Below are positions 8,208 through 15,786 of a DNA stretch of 36,180 bases, piece by piece. The position numbers and the translations under genes are program-made. The stretch is from assembly GCA_027065815.1 (NCBI GenBank), contig JAMONL010000153.1, positions 1 through 36,180 of the forward strand, written 5' to 3'. Under the pieces are notes generated by a model, which was not told the DNA's origin, ran no database searches, and saw only the letters and a list, made by a program, of their open reading frames with translations. Source of the stretch: Sulfurovum sp. (GTDB taxonomy: Bacteria; Campylobacterota; Campylobacteria; Campylobacterales; Sulfurovaceae). Every line of letters begins with the position of its first letter. Positions within the stretch are counted from its first letter, which is position 1.

Positions 8208-9533
8208 ATGAATCAGACAAAAAAAAGACTCAGTATTATCAATCTTGCGATTTCAATTACCGATATTGAAACCATTCAGCTTCAGGTTCTCAAGCTCAGA
8301 CTCCTTAAGACCGATGAAAATATCCAGGAGATACTCTCCATGCTGCAAAATGAAAATTATGCCCAGGCACAGGCACTTATTACAACCTATATCGATACCC
8401 CCAGAAAAGAAGTCCTGCAAAGAACATTTCAAAAAGAAAAAGAAAAACGCCAGGCAAAAGAGAGCGCCGTTATCGATGAATTTGACCTCTTCAAAACAGA
8501 GGGGGAAAGTCATAAAAATACAGAGATCCGAACTTTGGATCTTGATGATATGCTGAGACTCGAATCAGAAGGAGAAGAAGCGCATTTTATGGCAGTGAAA
8601 GAAGCTCCTAAAGAAGAGAGCAGGTTACTTGATCTTGACGATATGTTACGCTTTGAAGAAGAAGTAAAAGAAAACAGACCAAGAGCAGTTCATGAAGAGA
8701 TAGATTTTGACAGCATACTCAATGTCAAGAATGAAGATATACTTCCGGACAACATTGACATAGATATAAGCCATTCGGCAAACAATGATTTTTGGTACCA
8801 GGAAGAGAGTCATACAGCACAGAGTAAATCTGTTCCCAGAGATACCTTTTTTGATGAAGTAGAGAATGATGAAACTCCAGAAACAGTGGAGAAAAAGAGT
8901 CCGATCATAGAATATCCTTTTCCTGAACATCAAAACGATACAGAAGAAGAGAAAAAAGAAGAAACAGAACTTCAAACCCTGCAGGAGACAAAGCCAGATA
9001 CGATCATCTATAAGTCCATACCGTACATAGATCAGAAATTTAAAAACATGCAAGTGCAATACCCGGTTCTCGAAACATCAGATGAGCACTTTACAAGTAT
9101 TGACACATGGTTGCTTAAGATCTCCAATGACGGCTATACAGAACAGGAAATTGAAGAGATGATCCAAACCATAGATGCACTTCGATCCGACAATAGTGCT
9201 GAAGCAGCACAACTCCTACTCATCTCTGCTGCAACAGAATCAAAATATGCACAGTTCAGACTTGCACGGACACTTTACAAGGGAGATATACTCCAAAAAA
9301 ATCTTCCTGAAGCATTTACCATTATCAACCGTTTGGCCACTTATGATGACTACCCTGAAGCCATTTGCGATCTGGCACAATTCTATGAATATGGCGTAGG
9401 TATTGAAAAAGACAAGGTTAAAGCAGAAGAACTTTACAAAGAAGCAAAAGATGCGGGCATCAAAAGAGCTACAGAGCATTTTGAACGACTGAAAAAAGGA
9501 AATAAAAGTTTCTTTACCTTTCTTACAAAATAA
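8208..9533 (+). CDS. Acidic protein with repeated LDLDDML motif and C-terminal Sel1-like repeats
   Basis: I do not recognise a named family for the whole 441-residue protein. There is no signal peptide or membrane helix, so it is probably cytoplasmic. Residues 1-100 are helical and charged. Two near copies of 'LDLDDMLR(L/F)E' lie near residues 104 and 142, and a looser third, 'IDFDSILN', near 164; the whole middle (about 85-270) is very acidic and probably disordered. From about residue 345, 'AQFRLARTLYKGDILQKNLP' and 'CDLAQFYEYGVGIEKDKVKA' are Sel1-like repeats (about 36 residues, helix-turn-helix), which mediate protein-protein contacts. The short DLDDML segments could act as linear docking motifs; that is inference. 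It is followed by a bidirectional terminator. Confidence 0.75.
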   Translation: MNQTKKRLSIINLAISITDIETIQLQVLKLRLLKTDENIQEILSMLQNENYAQAQALITTYIDTPRKEVLQRTFQKEKEKRQAKESAVIDEFDLFKTEGESHKNTEIRTLDLDDMLRLESEGEEAHFMAVKEAPKEESRLLDLDDMLRFEEEVKENRPRAVHEEIDFDSILNVKNEDILPDNIDIDISHSANNDFWYQEESHTAQSKSVPRDTFFDEVENDETPETVEKKSPIIEYPFPEHQNDTEEEKKEETELQTLQETKPDTIIYKSIPYIDQKFKNMQVQYPVLETSDEHFTSIDTWLLKISNDGYTEQEIEEMIQTIDALRSDNSAEAAQLLLISAATESKYAQFRLARTLYKGDILQKNLPEAFTIINRLATYDDYPEAICDLAQFYEYGVGIEKDKVKAEELYKEAKDAGIKRATEHFERLKKGNKSFFTFLTK

Positions 9534-9553
9534 AATATATCCTGTACAATAAA

Positions 9554-9573
9554 AAAGCGTCTGGACACGCTTT
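9554..9573. terminator. Bidirectional rho-independent terminator (Sel1 gene / bioA)
   Basis: Stem AAAGCGT/ACGCTTT of 7 bp with loop CTGGAC lies between converging genes. On the minus strand it is followed by TTTTTTATTG just after the bioA stop; on the plus strand TTTATTTAT follows. It can serve both genes. Confidence 0.75.
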
Positions 9574-9575
9574 AT

Positions 9576-10889
9576 TTATACCTTCTTTTCCAGTTTTTCG
9601 ATCCCGGCATAGGCAACATCCATCATTTTGTCTATCTCCTCATAGGTGATGATATAGGGTGGCATAAAATAGATAATATGTCCAAGAGGACGCAGCAGTA
9701 CACCTTGTGTTAAAGCATATTCATACAGTTTCAAGCCTATACGTTCTCTGGCATCATAGCCTTGAAGTTCTATGGCGGCTACCATCCCCTGCTGTCTCAC
9801 CTCTTTTACATTGGGTAATGCTTCAAAGCTTTTCAATCTTTTCTTTATATAGGCAGCCTTCTTCTCATTCTCCGCCAACACATCATTCTGTTCAAATATC
9901 TCAAGTGTTGCCAGCGCGGCAGCACAGGCTAAAGGATTACCGGTATAACTGTGCGAATGCAAAAATGCTTTATATTCATTATAGTCACAATAAAACGCAG
10001 CATATACATCCTCTGTGGTCATCACCACAGAGAGAGGCAGGTATCCACCTGTCAAGCCTTTTGAAAGCGTCATGAAATCCGGGGAAACATCGGTATGGTC
10101 AAATGCAAACATTTTACCGGTGCGCCCAAAACCCGTCATGATCTCATCTGCGATCAGATGCACATCATATTTTTGTGTCAACACTCTGGCTCCGGTCAGA
10201 TAATCTGGATGATACATATGCATACCGCCTGCTCCCTGAATAAGTGGTTCAAGTATAAAGGCTGCGATCTCATCCGATCTTTCTATCAGTACCTGTTCTA
10301 GAAGACCCAAAGCTTCCACTGCTGCTTCCTGACTTTGATCTTTTGGCACAGCTACCTGCATATTGGAGATCAGGAGTGGTTCATAGGTTGTTTTATAAAG
10401 CGCAACATCCCCCACGGAAAGTGCACCGATCGTTTCACCATGATAGGAGTTTGTCAATGATAGAAAAACAGGTTTACGTTTACCCGAATTAAGATGATAA
10501 TGATAACTCATTTTTAATGCCGCTTCAACAGCAGAAGAACCATTGTCAACGTAAAATACTTTTTTCAAAACCTCCGGTGTGATGTTGACAAGTTTATGTG
10601 CCAGTTCAACAGCCGGTTCATGGGTAAATCCTGCCAAAAGCACATGTTCAAGTGTATCAAGCTGTGTTTTGATCTTTGCATTGATCTGCGGATTGGCATG
10701 ACCAAAAAGGTTGACCCACCAGGAAGAGACTGCATCTATATAGCTGTTACCTTCAAAATCATAAAGATACACACCTTTCCCTGATTGAATGGGAATAAGC
10801 GGTAAAGTTTCATGGTCTTTCATTTGCGTACAGGGATGCCATATGACTTCCAGGTCACGCTGCATCATCATAGCGTTTGTATTTGTCAT
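9576..10889 (-). CDS. bioA: Adenosylmethionine-8-amino-7-oxononanoate aminotransferase BioA
   Basis: The 437-residue protein is a class III PLP aminotransferase of the usual BioA length. It transfers the amino group of S-adenosylmethionine to 8-amino-7-oxononanoate (KAPA) to make diaminopelargonate in biotin synthesis. Diagnostic segments: 'VIWHPCTQMKDHE' at residues 15-27 (BioA signature WHP), 'SSWWVNLFGHANP' near 57-69, 'VDNGSSAVEAALKM' (PLP phosphate site), 'LIADEIMTGFGRTG' (Asp to the PLP ring nitrogen), and 'TLSKGLTGGYLPLS' with the Schiff-base Lys near 281. These mark BioA rather than another class III aminotransferase. No other biotin gene is adjacent. It diverges from the ppiD-like gene, with TATAAC at 10922-10927 as a possible -10. 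Confidence 0.93.
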   Translation of the reverse strand: MTNTNAMMMQRDLEVIWHPCTQMKDHETLPLIPIQSGKGVYLYDFEGNSYIDAVSSWWVNLFGHANPQINAKIKTQLDTLEHVLLAGFTHEPAVELAHKLVNITPEVLKKVFYVDNGSSAVEAALKMSYHYHLNSGKRKPVFLSLTNSYHGETIGALSVGDVALYKTTYEPLLISNMQVAVPKDQSQEAAVEALGLLEQVLIERSDEIAAFILEPLIQGAGGMHMYHPDYLTGARVLTQKYDVHLIADEIMTGFGRTGKMFAFDHTDVSPDFMTLSKGLTGGYLPLSVVMTTEDVYAAFYCDYNEYKAFLHSHSYTGNPLACAAALATLEIFEQNDVLAENEKKAAYIKKRLKSFEALPNVKEVRQQGMVAAIELQGYDARERIGLKLYEYALTQGVLLRPLGHIIYFMPPYIITYEEIDKMMDVAYAGIEKLEKKV

Positions 10890-10921
10890 TCTTTACTACC
10901 CCTTTTTTGAATTTACAACTT

Positions 10922-10976
10922 GTTATAAGGAGATCGTTCACTACCTTACCACAAGCTTATTTAGGTAAAATATTGT
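10922..10976. promoter_or_regulatory. Divergent promoter region bioA / ppiD-like
   Basis: The 117-bp spacer holds TATAAC read toward bioA (minus strand, 10922-10927), and TAAAAT (10966-10971) running into TATTGT (10971-10976) read toward the gene at 11007. Both are only approximate -10 matches. Confidence 0.3.
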
Positions 10977-11006
10977 ACAAATTTTTAGATTGAAGGTAGA
11001 TGAAAA

Positions 11007-12482
11007 ATGATTAGTTGGATGCAGAAGCACAATAAATACCTGGTGTGGACCATTTGGGTAGCAACCATTGCATTTATTGGTGCAGGTTTTGTAGGTTGGG
11101 GAAGTTATGATTTCGGTGCAAAAGCCGGTAATGTGGCAAAAGTAGGAAGCATTGAAATTCCACAGACAAAGCTCAATACAGTTTATTCAGACCTGTATGG
11201 ACAGGTCAATCAGCAGATGCAAGGGCAGCTCGATGATAAAAAAGCCAAAGAAATGGGTCTGGTAAAACAAGCATTCGCAAGGATCAATACGCAGACAAAA
11301 CTGCTTAACTTTGCCAAAGATGCGGGGATCATCGTTTCTGATGCAGAAGTTGCCAAAACACTTGGAAACATTAAAGCATTTCAAAAAGACGGCCAGTTTA
11401 ACAAAGATATCTATCAGAGTTTTCTGAACTCCAGACGGATGAAAGCCAAAGTATTTGAAGCACAATTGAGAGAAGAGATCATACTCGGCAAAACGATGGC
11501 TTTACTCAATGTTAATGCACTTCCATTAGAGATAGAAACGATCTCTTCTGCGATGAATGTGGCAGACAAGATCGCTTATCAGGTATTGACAACTGCTGAT
11601 GTGAATATTTCACTGGATGATGCTGCGATCAAATCTTTCTGGGAAACACAGAAAGAAAACTTCATGACACCCAAAACTTATGAACTTGCTCTTGTCTGGA
11701 CTGCAGGCAATGATGCAAAAGTGACAGAAGATGAATTAAAAGAATTTTACAATACCAACTCTTTCAATTATACAGATGCAAGCGGTAAACAATTGTCTTT
11801 TGAGGATGCAAAAGAGAAAGTATCTTCAGACCTTAAATTGAAAAAAAGCAAAAAAAGTGCACAGAAAAACTATATTGCTTTCAAAAAAGGAAAGCTTGAA
11901 AATTCTGAAACGGTCACACTTGCACTCAATGACCCCAAGTTGACAAAAGAAATTTGGGATGACATTCAACAAAAGAACATTTCCGATATCACTAAACCAA
12001 AAGTGGTGGCTGATCGATACGCCACAGTCAAGATCCTGAATATTAAAGAACCGCAGGTTAAAACTTTTGAAGAGGCAAAAAGTGAAGTGTCTGATATCTA
12101 TGCTTCCCAGGCAAAAAAAGAAGCACTTTTAAAACTTGCTGAATCAAGATTGAAAAATTTTGATAAGAGCCAAACGAATATCTCTGATTTTGTTACTTTA
12201 GAGAAACATGACAACCTGAAACCACTAAATTTACAAGAAAGTTTACAATTTTTACAAAAACTCTTTACATCTTCAGAAGAAAACGGTATTATAAGCGTAT
12301 TGGATAAAGTTATAGTTTACAATATTATAGAGCAAAAACTCTTACCGATGGACGGAAATAAGACAGATCTTGTAAAACAGACTGTCAATCAAGTAAAACA
12401 AAACATATTTGAATCTAATCTTATTAAGATGCTTGACGAAAAATATCCTACAGAAGTTTATATGGAAGGACTTACAAATTGA
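11007..12482 (+). CDS. SurA_N/PpiD-like membrane-anchored periplasmic chaperone
   Basis: This 491-residue protein has the PpiD layout at its start: a short cytoplasmic 'MISWMQKHNKYLVW', one membrane anchor at about residues 13-33 ('IWVATIAFIGAGFVGWGSYDF'), then 'GNVAKVGSIEIPQTKLNTVY' and a helical SurA_N-type domain with 'ARINTQTKLLNFAKDAGIIVSD' and 'DGQFNKDIYQSFL' (about 40-190). PpiD anchors in the inner membrane and helps periplasmic and outer-membrane proteins fold. The parvulin isomerase domain is hard to see: after residue 225 ('YELALVWTAGNDAKVT') the sequence is lysine-rich and lacks an obvious parvulin core, so it may be a chaperone without isomerase activity. It overlaps ftsA by 4 bp. 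From memory, C. jejuni also has such a gene directly before ftsA-ftsZ. Confidence 0.8.
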   Translation: MISWMQKHNKYLVWTIWVATIAFIGAGFVGWGSYDFGAKAGNVAKVGSIEIPQTKLNTVYSDLYGQVNQQMQGQLDDKKAKEMGLVKQAFARINTQTKLLNFAKDAGIIVSDAEVAKTLGNIKAFQKDGQFNKDIYQSFLNSRRMKAKVFEAQLREEIILGKTMALLNVNALPLEIETISSAMNVADKIAYQVLTTADVNISLDDAAIKSFWETQKENFMTPKTYELALVWTAGNDAKVTEDELKEFYNTNSFNYTDASGKQLSFEDAKEKVSSDLKLKKSKKSAQKNYIAFKKGKLENSETVTLALNDPKLTKEIWDDIQQKNISDITKPKVVADRYATVKILNIKEPQVKTFEEAKSEVSDIYASQAKKEALLKLAESRLKNFDKSQTNISDFVTLEKHDNLKPLNLQESLQFLQKLFTSSEENGIISVLDKVIVYNIIEQKLLPMDGNKTDLVKQTVNQVKQNIFESNLIKMLDEKYPTEVYMEGLTN

Positions 12483-13852
12483 GTGACACAATTTTAGCTA
12501 TCGATATCGGTTCCACAAAAATATGTGCTATCATAGCTGAGATAAATGAGGGTAATATTCAGATACAAGGTCATGGTATCTCAAAATCACAGGGGATCAA
12601 AAAAGGTGCCATTACCAATATAGAACTTGCATCAAAATCGATTAAGAAAGCGATCGCGGATGCCAAGCGTATCTCTGGAAGCAATATTACTTCTGCTACC
12701 GTCTCCATCTCAAATGCCTATGCAAAAAGCCTCAACTCTACCGGTATCGTCAATATACCGCATAAAGATATTTCCATTAAAGAGATCACCCGCGTGATGC
12801 AAACAGCGCTGTATAATGCCAATGTACCTAATGAATATGAGGTCATTCACGTATTACCGTATAATTTCAGAGTAGATGATCAGGATTATATTGAAGATCC
12901 ATATGGTATGAATGCAAGCCGTATGGAAGTGGATGTCAACATCATTATGACACAGAAGTCTAACCTTTCAAATCTTAAAAAAGCTGTACGCTCTGCAGGT
13001 GTCGAGATAGACGGTATTGTACTGAGTGGCTATGCTTCAGCCATTGCTACCATGGATGAAGATGAAAAAGAGCTTGGTGTCACAGTGATCGATCTTGGTG
13101 GCCAGACAAGCAATCTTGTGGTTCATACAGGAAATTCCATACGATACAACGACTTCCTCGGTGTAGGGTCGAATCATATTACCAATGACCTTTCTATGGC
13201 ACTTCATACACCGTTGCAGATCGCTGAAGGTGTCAAGATACGCCATGGGAACCTTATTGAAACTTCAAATGAAGTGATCGAACTTCCTGTGATAGGAGAT
13301 GAAGAGAACCGTAATGGAGTCTCTCTGGAGATCGTACATTCAGTGATCTTTTCCCGTGTAGAAGAGGCACTGATGATCCTGGCTAAATCCCTTGAAAAGT
13401 CTGCCCTTAAAGAGCAGATCGGTGCAGGAGTCATTCTAACCGGAGGTATGACGAAACTCAAAGGTATCAGAGAGTTGGCACAATCTATCTTCTCTTCTAT
13501 GCCGGTACGTATTGCCTATCCGCGTGAAATTGACGGACTCTTTGATGAACTCAAAGACCCGGCATTTTCTACGGTCGTCGGTTTGTTACTTTACAAAGCA
13601 GGCGAACATACACAGTATGAGATCAATTTCCAGCAGAAGTTGATGCATTCTAAAGATATGTACACAGATGACCTTGATGATATCCGTATCAAAAATACCG
13701 TTGAAGAAGTAAGTAAACAAGAGGTGAAGAAAGAAAAACAAAAAAGTTCTGAAGATCTTGAACCGATCAGATTTGATGATCTGCCGGATATTGGGAAAGA
13801 GAATAGCAATCCATTTAAAAAACTGACAAACTGGGCAAAACAACTTTTTTAA
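12479..13852 (+). CDS. ftsA: Cell division protein FtsA
   Basis: FtsA is an actin-like ATPase that tethers FtsZ to the membrane and recruits later divisome proteins. The 457 residues carry the actin-superfamily motifs: 'ILAIDIGSTKICAII' (phosphate 1) at residues 4-18, 'VTVIDLGGQTSNLVVHTG' (phosphate 2) near 200-217, and 'GVILTGGMTKLKGI' (adenosine) near 317-330, plus the FtsA-specific 1C region between. A charged linker (about 400-440) leads to 'NPFKKLTNWAKQLF', an amphipathic helix fitting the membrane-targeting sequence. It is somewhat longer than the about 420-residue E. coli protein, mainly in the linker. The start is a TTG that overlaps the upstream stop as TTGA, implying translational coupling. 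A weak hairpin and T-run sit on its stop codon. Confidence 0.95.
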   Translation: MSDTILAIDIGSTKICAIIAEINEGNIQIQGHGISKSQGIKKGAITNIELASKSIKKAIADAKRISGSNITSATVSISNAYAKSLNSTGIVNIPHKDISIKEITRVMQTALYNANVPNEYEVIHVLPYNFRVDDQDYIEDPYGMNASRMEVDVNIIMTQKSNLSNLKKAVRSAGVEIDGIVLSGYASAIATMDEDEKELGVTVIDLGGQTSNLVVHTGNSIRYNDFLGVGSNHITNDLSMALHTPLQIAEGVKIRHGNLIETSNEVIELPVIGDEENRNGVSLEIVHSVIFSRVEEALMILAKSLEKSALKEQIGAGVILTGGMTKLKGIRELAQSIFSSMPVRIAYPREIDGLFDELKDPAFSTVVGLLLYKAGEHTQYEINFQQKLMHSKDMYTDDLDDIRIKNTVEEVSKQEVKKEKQKSSEDLEPIRFDDLPDIGKENSNPFKKLTNWAKQLF

Positions 13853-13864
13853 GTTGGCTTTTTT
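13841..13864 (+). terminator. Weak terminator/attenuator-like hairpin at the ftsA stop codon
   Basis: CAACTT/AAGTTG (6 bp, loop TTTT) includes the ftsA TAA and is followed by GC and then six T. The stem is short with two GC pairs, so termination would be partial at best. Coincidence with the low-complexity DNA here is possible. Confidence 0.35.
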
Positions 13865-13902
13865 GGTAGATTTTAAATACACAACATATAAAGGAGGAAG
13901 AG

Positions 13903-15054
13903 ATGGAAGAGTTTGAAATAGATATAGTAGAAGCGAAGTGTACAACAAACGGTGCAAAAATAAAAGCAATCGGTGTAGGTGGTGGTGGTGGAAACATGAT
14001 CAACCATATGATACAGGAGGGAATCAACAGTATTGACCTTATTGTTGCCAATACAGATGCACAGGCATTGGATTCTTCACTTGCACCATTCAAAATGCAA
14101 TTGGGAATGAATGCAACCAGAGGTCTTGGTGCAGGAATGGTTCCAGACAAAGGTAGAGAAGCAGCCCTGGAAAGTTTTGAAGATATCAAAACGATGCTAG
14201 AGGGTTCTGACATTGTCTTTATCTCTGCCGGCCTTGGTGGCGGTACAGGTACAGGTGCTGCACCTATCATTGCACAGGCAGCAAAAGAAGTTGGTGCATT
14301 GACTGTTTCCATTGTCACCTCTCCTTTTAAATTTGAAGGTAGAAAAAGAACCAAGCTCGCCAAAGAAGGTTTGGAAGAACTTAAAAGAGAGAGTGACTCT
14401 ATTATCGTGGTTCCAAATGAAAAACTTCTTTCTATCGTTGAAAAAAATCTCGGTATCAAAGAGAGTTTCAGAATGGTAGATGATATTCTTGCGCAGGCAG
14501 TCGGCGGTATCTCAAAAGTGATCCTCTCTCATGGAGACAATGACATCAACCTTGACTTTGCCGATGTAAAGACCGTTATGGGTCACAGAGGTCTTGCACT
14601 AATGGGTGCGGGGTACAGTACAGGAACAAATGCAGCCTATGATGCAGCAAAAGCAGCGATTGAATCTCCACTGCTTGACAATATCTCTATTGACGGTGCG
14701 ATGGGTGTACTTGTACACTTTGACATTCACCCAGACTACCCTATTATGGAGATCGGTGAAGCAATGAATATCGTTGAAGAGTCAGCAGATGAAGATGCAT
14801 CTGTGATCTTTGGTACAACAACCAATGAGAACATGGATATTGATGAAGTCCGTATTACAATCGTTGCAACCGGATTTGAAGATAAAAATGCTATTGCAGA
14901 GCCTACGGTAAGAAAGCAGGCAACACTTCCTGACTCAAATACAACAACGATTAATACGCTTAGATCTGCGAACAGAATGGTTGTTGGCGGGTACAATGGG
15001 GATCATGAAGATATCCTTGATGTTCCTACTTTCCTCAGAAAGCAAATGGACTAA
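13903..15054 (+). CDS. ftsZ: Cell division protein FtsZ (tubulin-like GTPase)
   Basis: FtsZ polymerises with GTP into the Z-ring that organises septation. The 383-residue protein has the expected parts: 'AIGVGGGGGNMINHMI' (T1) near residues 23-38, 'GLGGGTGTGAAPIIAQ' (T4, tubulin signature GGGTGTG) near 111-126, 'TSPFKFEGRKR' near 143-153, and the T7 catalytic loop 'NLDFADVKTVM' near 213-223. A variable linker from about 325 leads to the conserved C-terminal peptide 'DILDVPTFLRKQ', which binds FtsA. A strong AAAGGAGG ribosome site lies just before the ATG, unlike the TTG-started, overlap-coupled ftsA, so FtsZ is probably translated at a higher rate. It is followed by a clear terminator. Confidence 0.98.
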   Translation: MEEFEIDIVEAKCTTNGAKIKAIGVGGGGGNMINHMIQEGINSIDLIVANTDAQALDSSLAPFKMQLGMNATRGLGAGMVPDKGREAALESFEDIKTMLEGSDIVFISAGLGGGTGTGAAPIIAQAAKEVGALTVSIVTSPFKFEGRKRTKLAKEGLEELKRESDSIIVVPNEKLLSIVEKNLGIKESFRMVDDILAQAVGGISKVILSHGDNDINLDFADVKTVMGHRGLALMGAGYSTGTNAAYDAAKAAIESPLLDNISIDGAMGVLVHFDIHPDYPIMEIGEAMNIVEESADEDASVIFGTTTNENMDIDEVRITIVATGFEDKNAIAEPTVRKQATLPDSNTTTINTLRSANRMVVGGYNGDHEDILDVPTFLRKQMD

Positions 15055-15077
15055 AAAAACAAAACTCCTTTTTTATA

Positions 15078-15120
15078 AGACAAAGAGCTTCTTCCCTCTT
15101 TGTCTCTTTTCTTAATTTTT
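15078..15120 (+). terminator. Rho-independent terminator after ftsZ
   Basis: A 10-bp stem AGACAAAGAG/CTCTTTGTCT (15078-15087 / 15096-15105) with loop CTTCTTCC lies 23 bp after the ftsZ stop and is followed by a T-rich tract ending ATTTTT. It should end the ppiD-ftsA-ftsZ transcript. Confidence 0.8.
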
Positions 15121-15164
15121 ACTTTTTGTAACTTTTCCCCTATATCATATTTCTAGGATAATTT

Positions 15165-15173
15165 TGCTATGAT
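15165..15173 (+). promoter_or_regulatory. Extended -10 (TGCTATGAT) for the UPF0323 lipoprotein
   Basis: TGC followed by TATGAT resembles an extended -10. Transcription would begin near 15180, just before the AGGAAACAG ribosome site. The ORF-track ATG at 15169 lies inside this element, which argues for the start at 15202. Confidence 0.45.
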
Positions 15174-15201
15174 AACGCAAATATTTTTTAGGAAACAGAC
15201 A

Positions 15202-15783
15202 ATGAAATACATTAAAAAATTCACTACTATTGCCACGGTAACAGGTCTTGGCGCACTCCTTGCCACAGGTATTACAGGATGTACCGGAAATTCGGGTCAG
15301 CAACAGGAAGAGGTACAGGCGAAAGGTGCCTTTGTCATCATAGAAGAAACAGCTCCCGGAAAATACAAGATCAAAGATGAATTCCCTGCAGATGAAACAC
15401 GTATCGTACTGAAGCAGCTTGATGGTGTGGAACGTGTCTTGACCAAAGAGGAGATGGACAAGCTTGTCAAAGAAGAAGAAGCAAAGATCGATAATGGCAC
15501 TTCACAGTTGACACAGAAGAACCCTGAAGTTTCACAAGGCATGGGCTTAGGCTCAGTCCTCCTTTCCAGTATTGCCGGTGCGATGATCGGTTCGTATATA
15601 GGAAACAAGCTTTTTGGAAACCAGAACTACCAAAACAACCGTAAAGCAGGATACAAATCTCCATCAACCTACTCTCGTTCTCAGAAAAGTTTTTCAAAAG
15701 CGAAAAAAACCACTTCAAAAAGATCCGGATTCTTTGGCAATAAAAAGAGTTCAGGGAAAAAAGGCGGATTCTTTGGAGGGTGA
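15202..15783 (+). CDS. UPF0323 family lipoprotein
   Basis: The track starts this frame at 15169, but the ATG at 15202 has a good AGGAAACAG site and gives a clean lipoprotein signal: 'MKYIKKF', a hydrophobic stretch, then the lipobox 'TGITGC' with Cys near residue 30. The mature part has 'AFVIIEETAPGKYKIKDEFP' and 'VLKQLDGVERVLTKEEMDKL', a small glycine-rich hydrophobic segment 'GSVLLSSIAGAMIGSYIGNKL', and a basic tail with two GFFG motifs (GFFGNKKSSGKKGGFFGG), as in the UPF0323 family of Helicobacter and Campylobacter. Function unknown. It lies 3 bp before an ATP-grasp gene; from memory the same pair is HP0232-HP0233 in H. pylori and resembles YgiB-YgiC in E. coli, suggesting joint action in the envelope. 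Length 193 residues from this start. Confidence 0.85.
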   Translation: MKYIKKFTTIATVTGLGALLATGITGCTGNSGQQQEEVQAKGAFVIIEETAPGKYKIKDEFPADETRIVLKQLDGVERVLTKEEMDKLVKEEEAKIDNGTSQLTQKNPEVSQGMGLGSVLLSSIAGAMIGSYIGNKLFGNQNYQNNRKAGYKSPSTYSRSQKSFSKAKKTTSKRSGFFGNKKSSGKKGGFFGG

Positions 15784-15786
15784 TGC

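Noticed and set aside
8520-8730. Repeated LDLDDML-coding segments considered as a DNA repeat or CRISPR-like array
   Set aside because: Only two close copies occur, and they differ at the DNA level; it is a protein-level repeat in a gene.
9707-10301. Several plus-strand ORFs opposite bioA
   Set aside because: Antisense shadows; bioA shows all class III aminotransferase motifs on the minus strand.
13815-14459. 214-residue minus-strand ORF opposite ftsZ
   Set aside because: It is a serine/isoleucine/proline-rich shadow of the ftsZ codons with no recognisable features; ftsZ is certain.
15169-15201. Upstream ATG start of the UPF0323 lipoprotein as listed in the track
   Set aside because: It lies inside a probable extended -10 element, has no ribosome site, and would push the lipoprotein signal 11 residues from the start.
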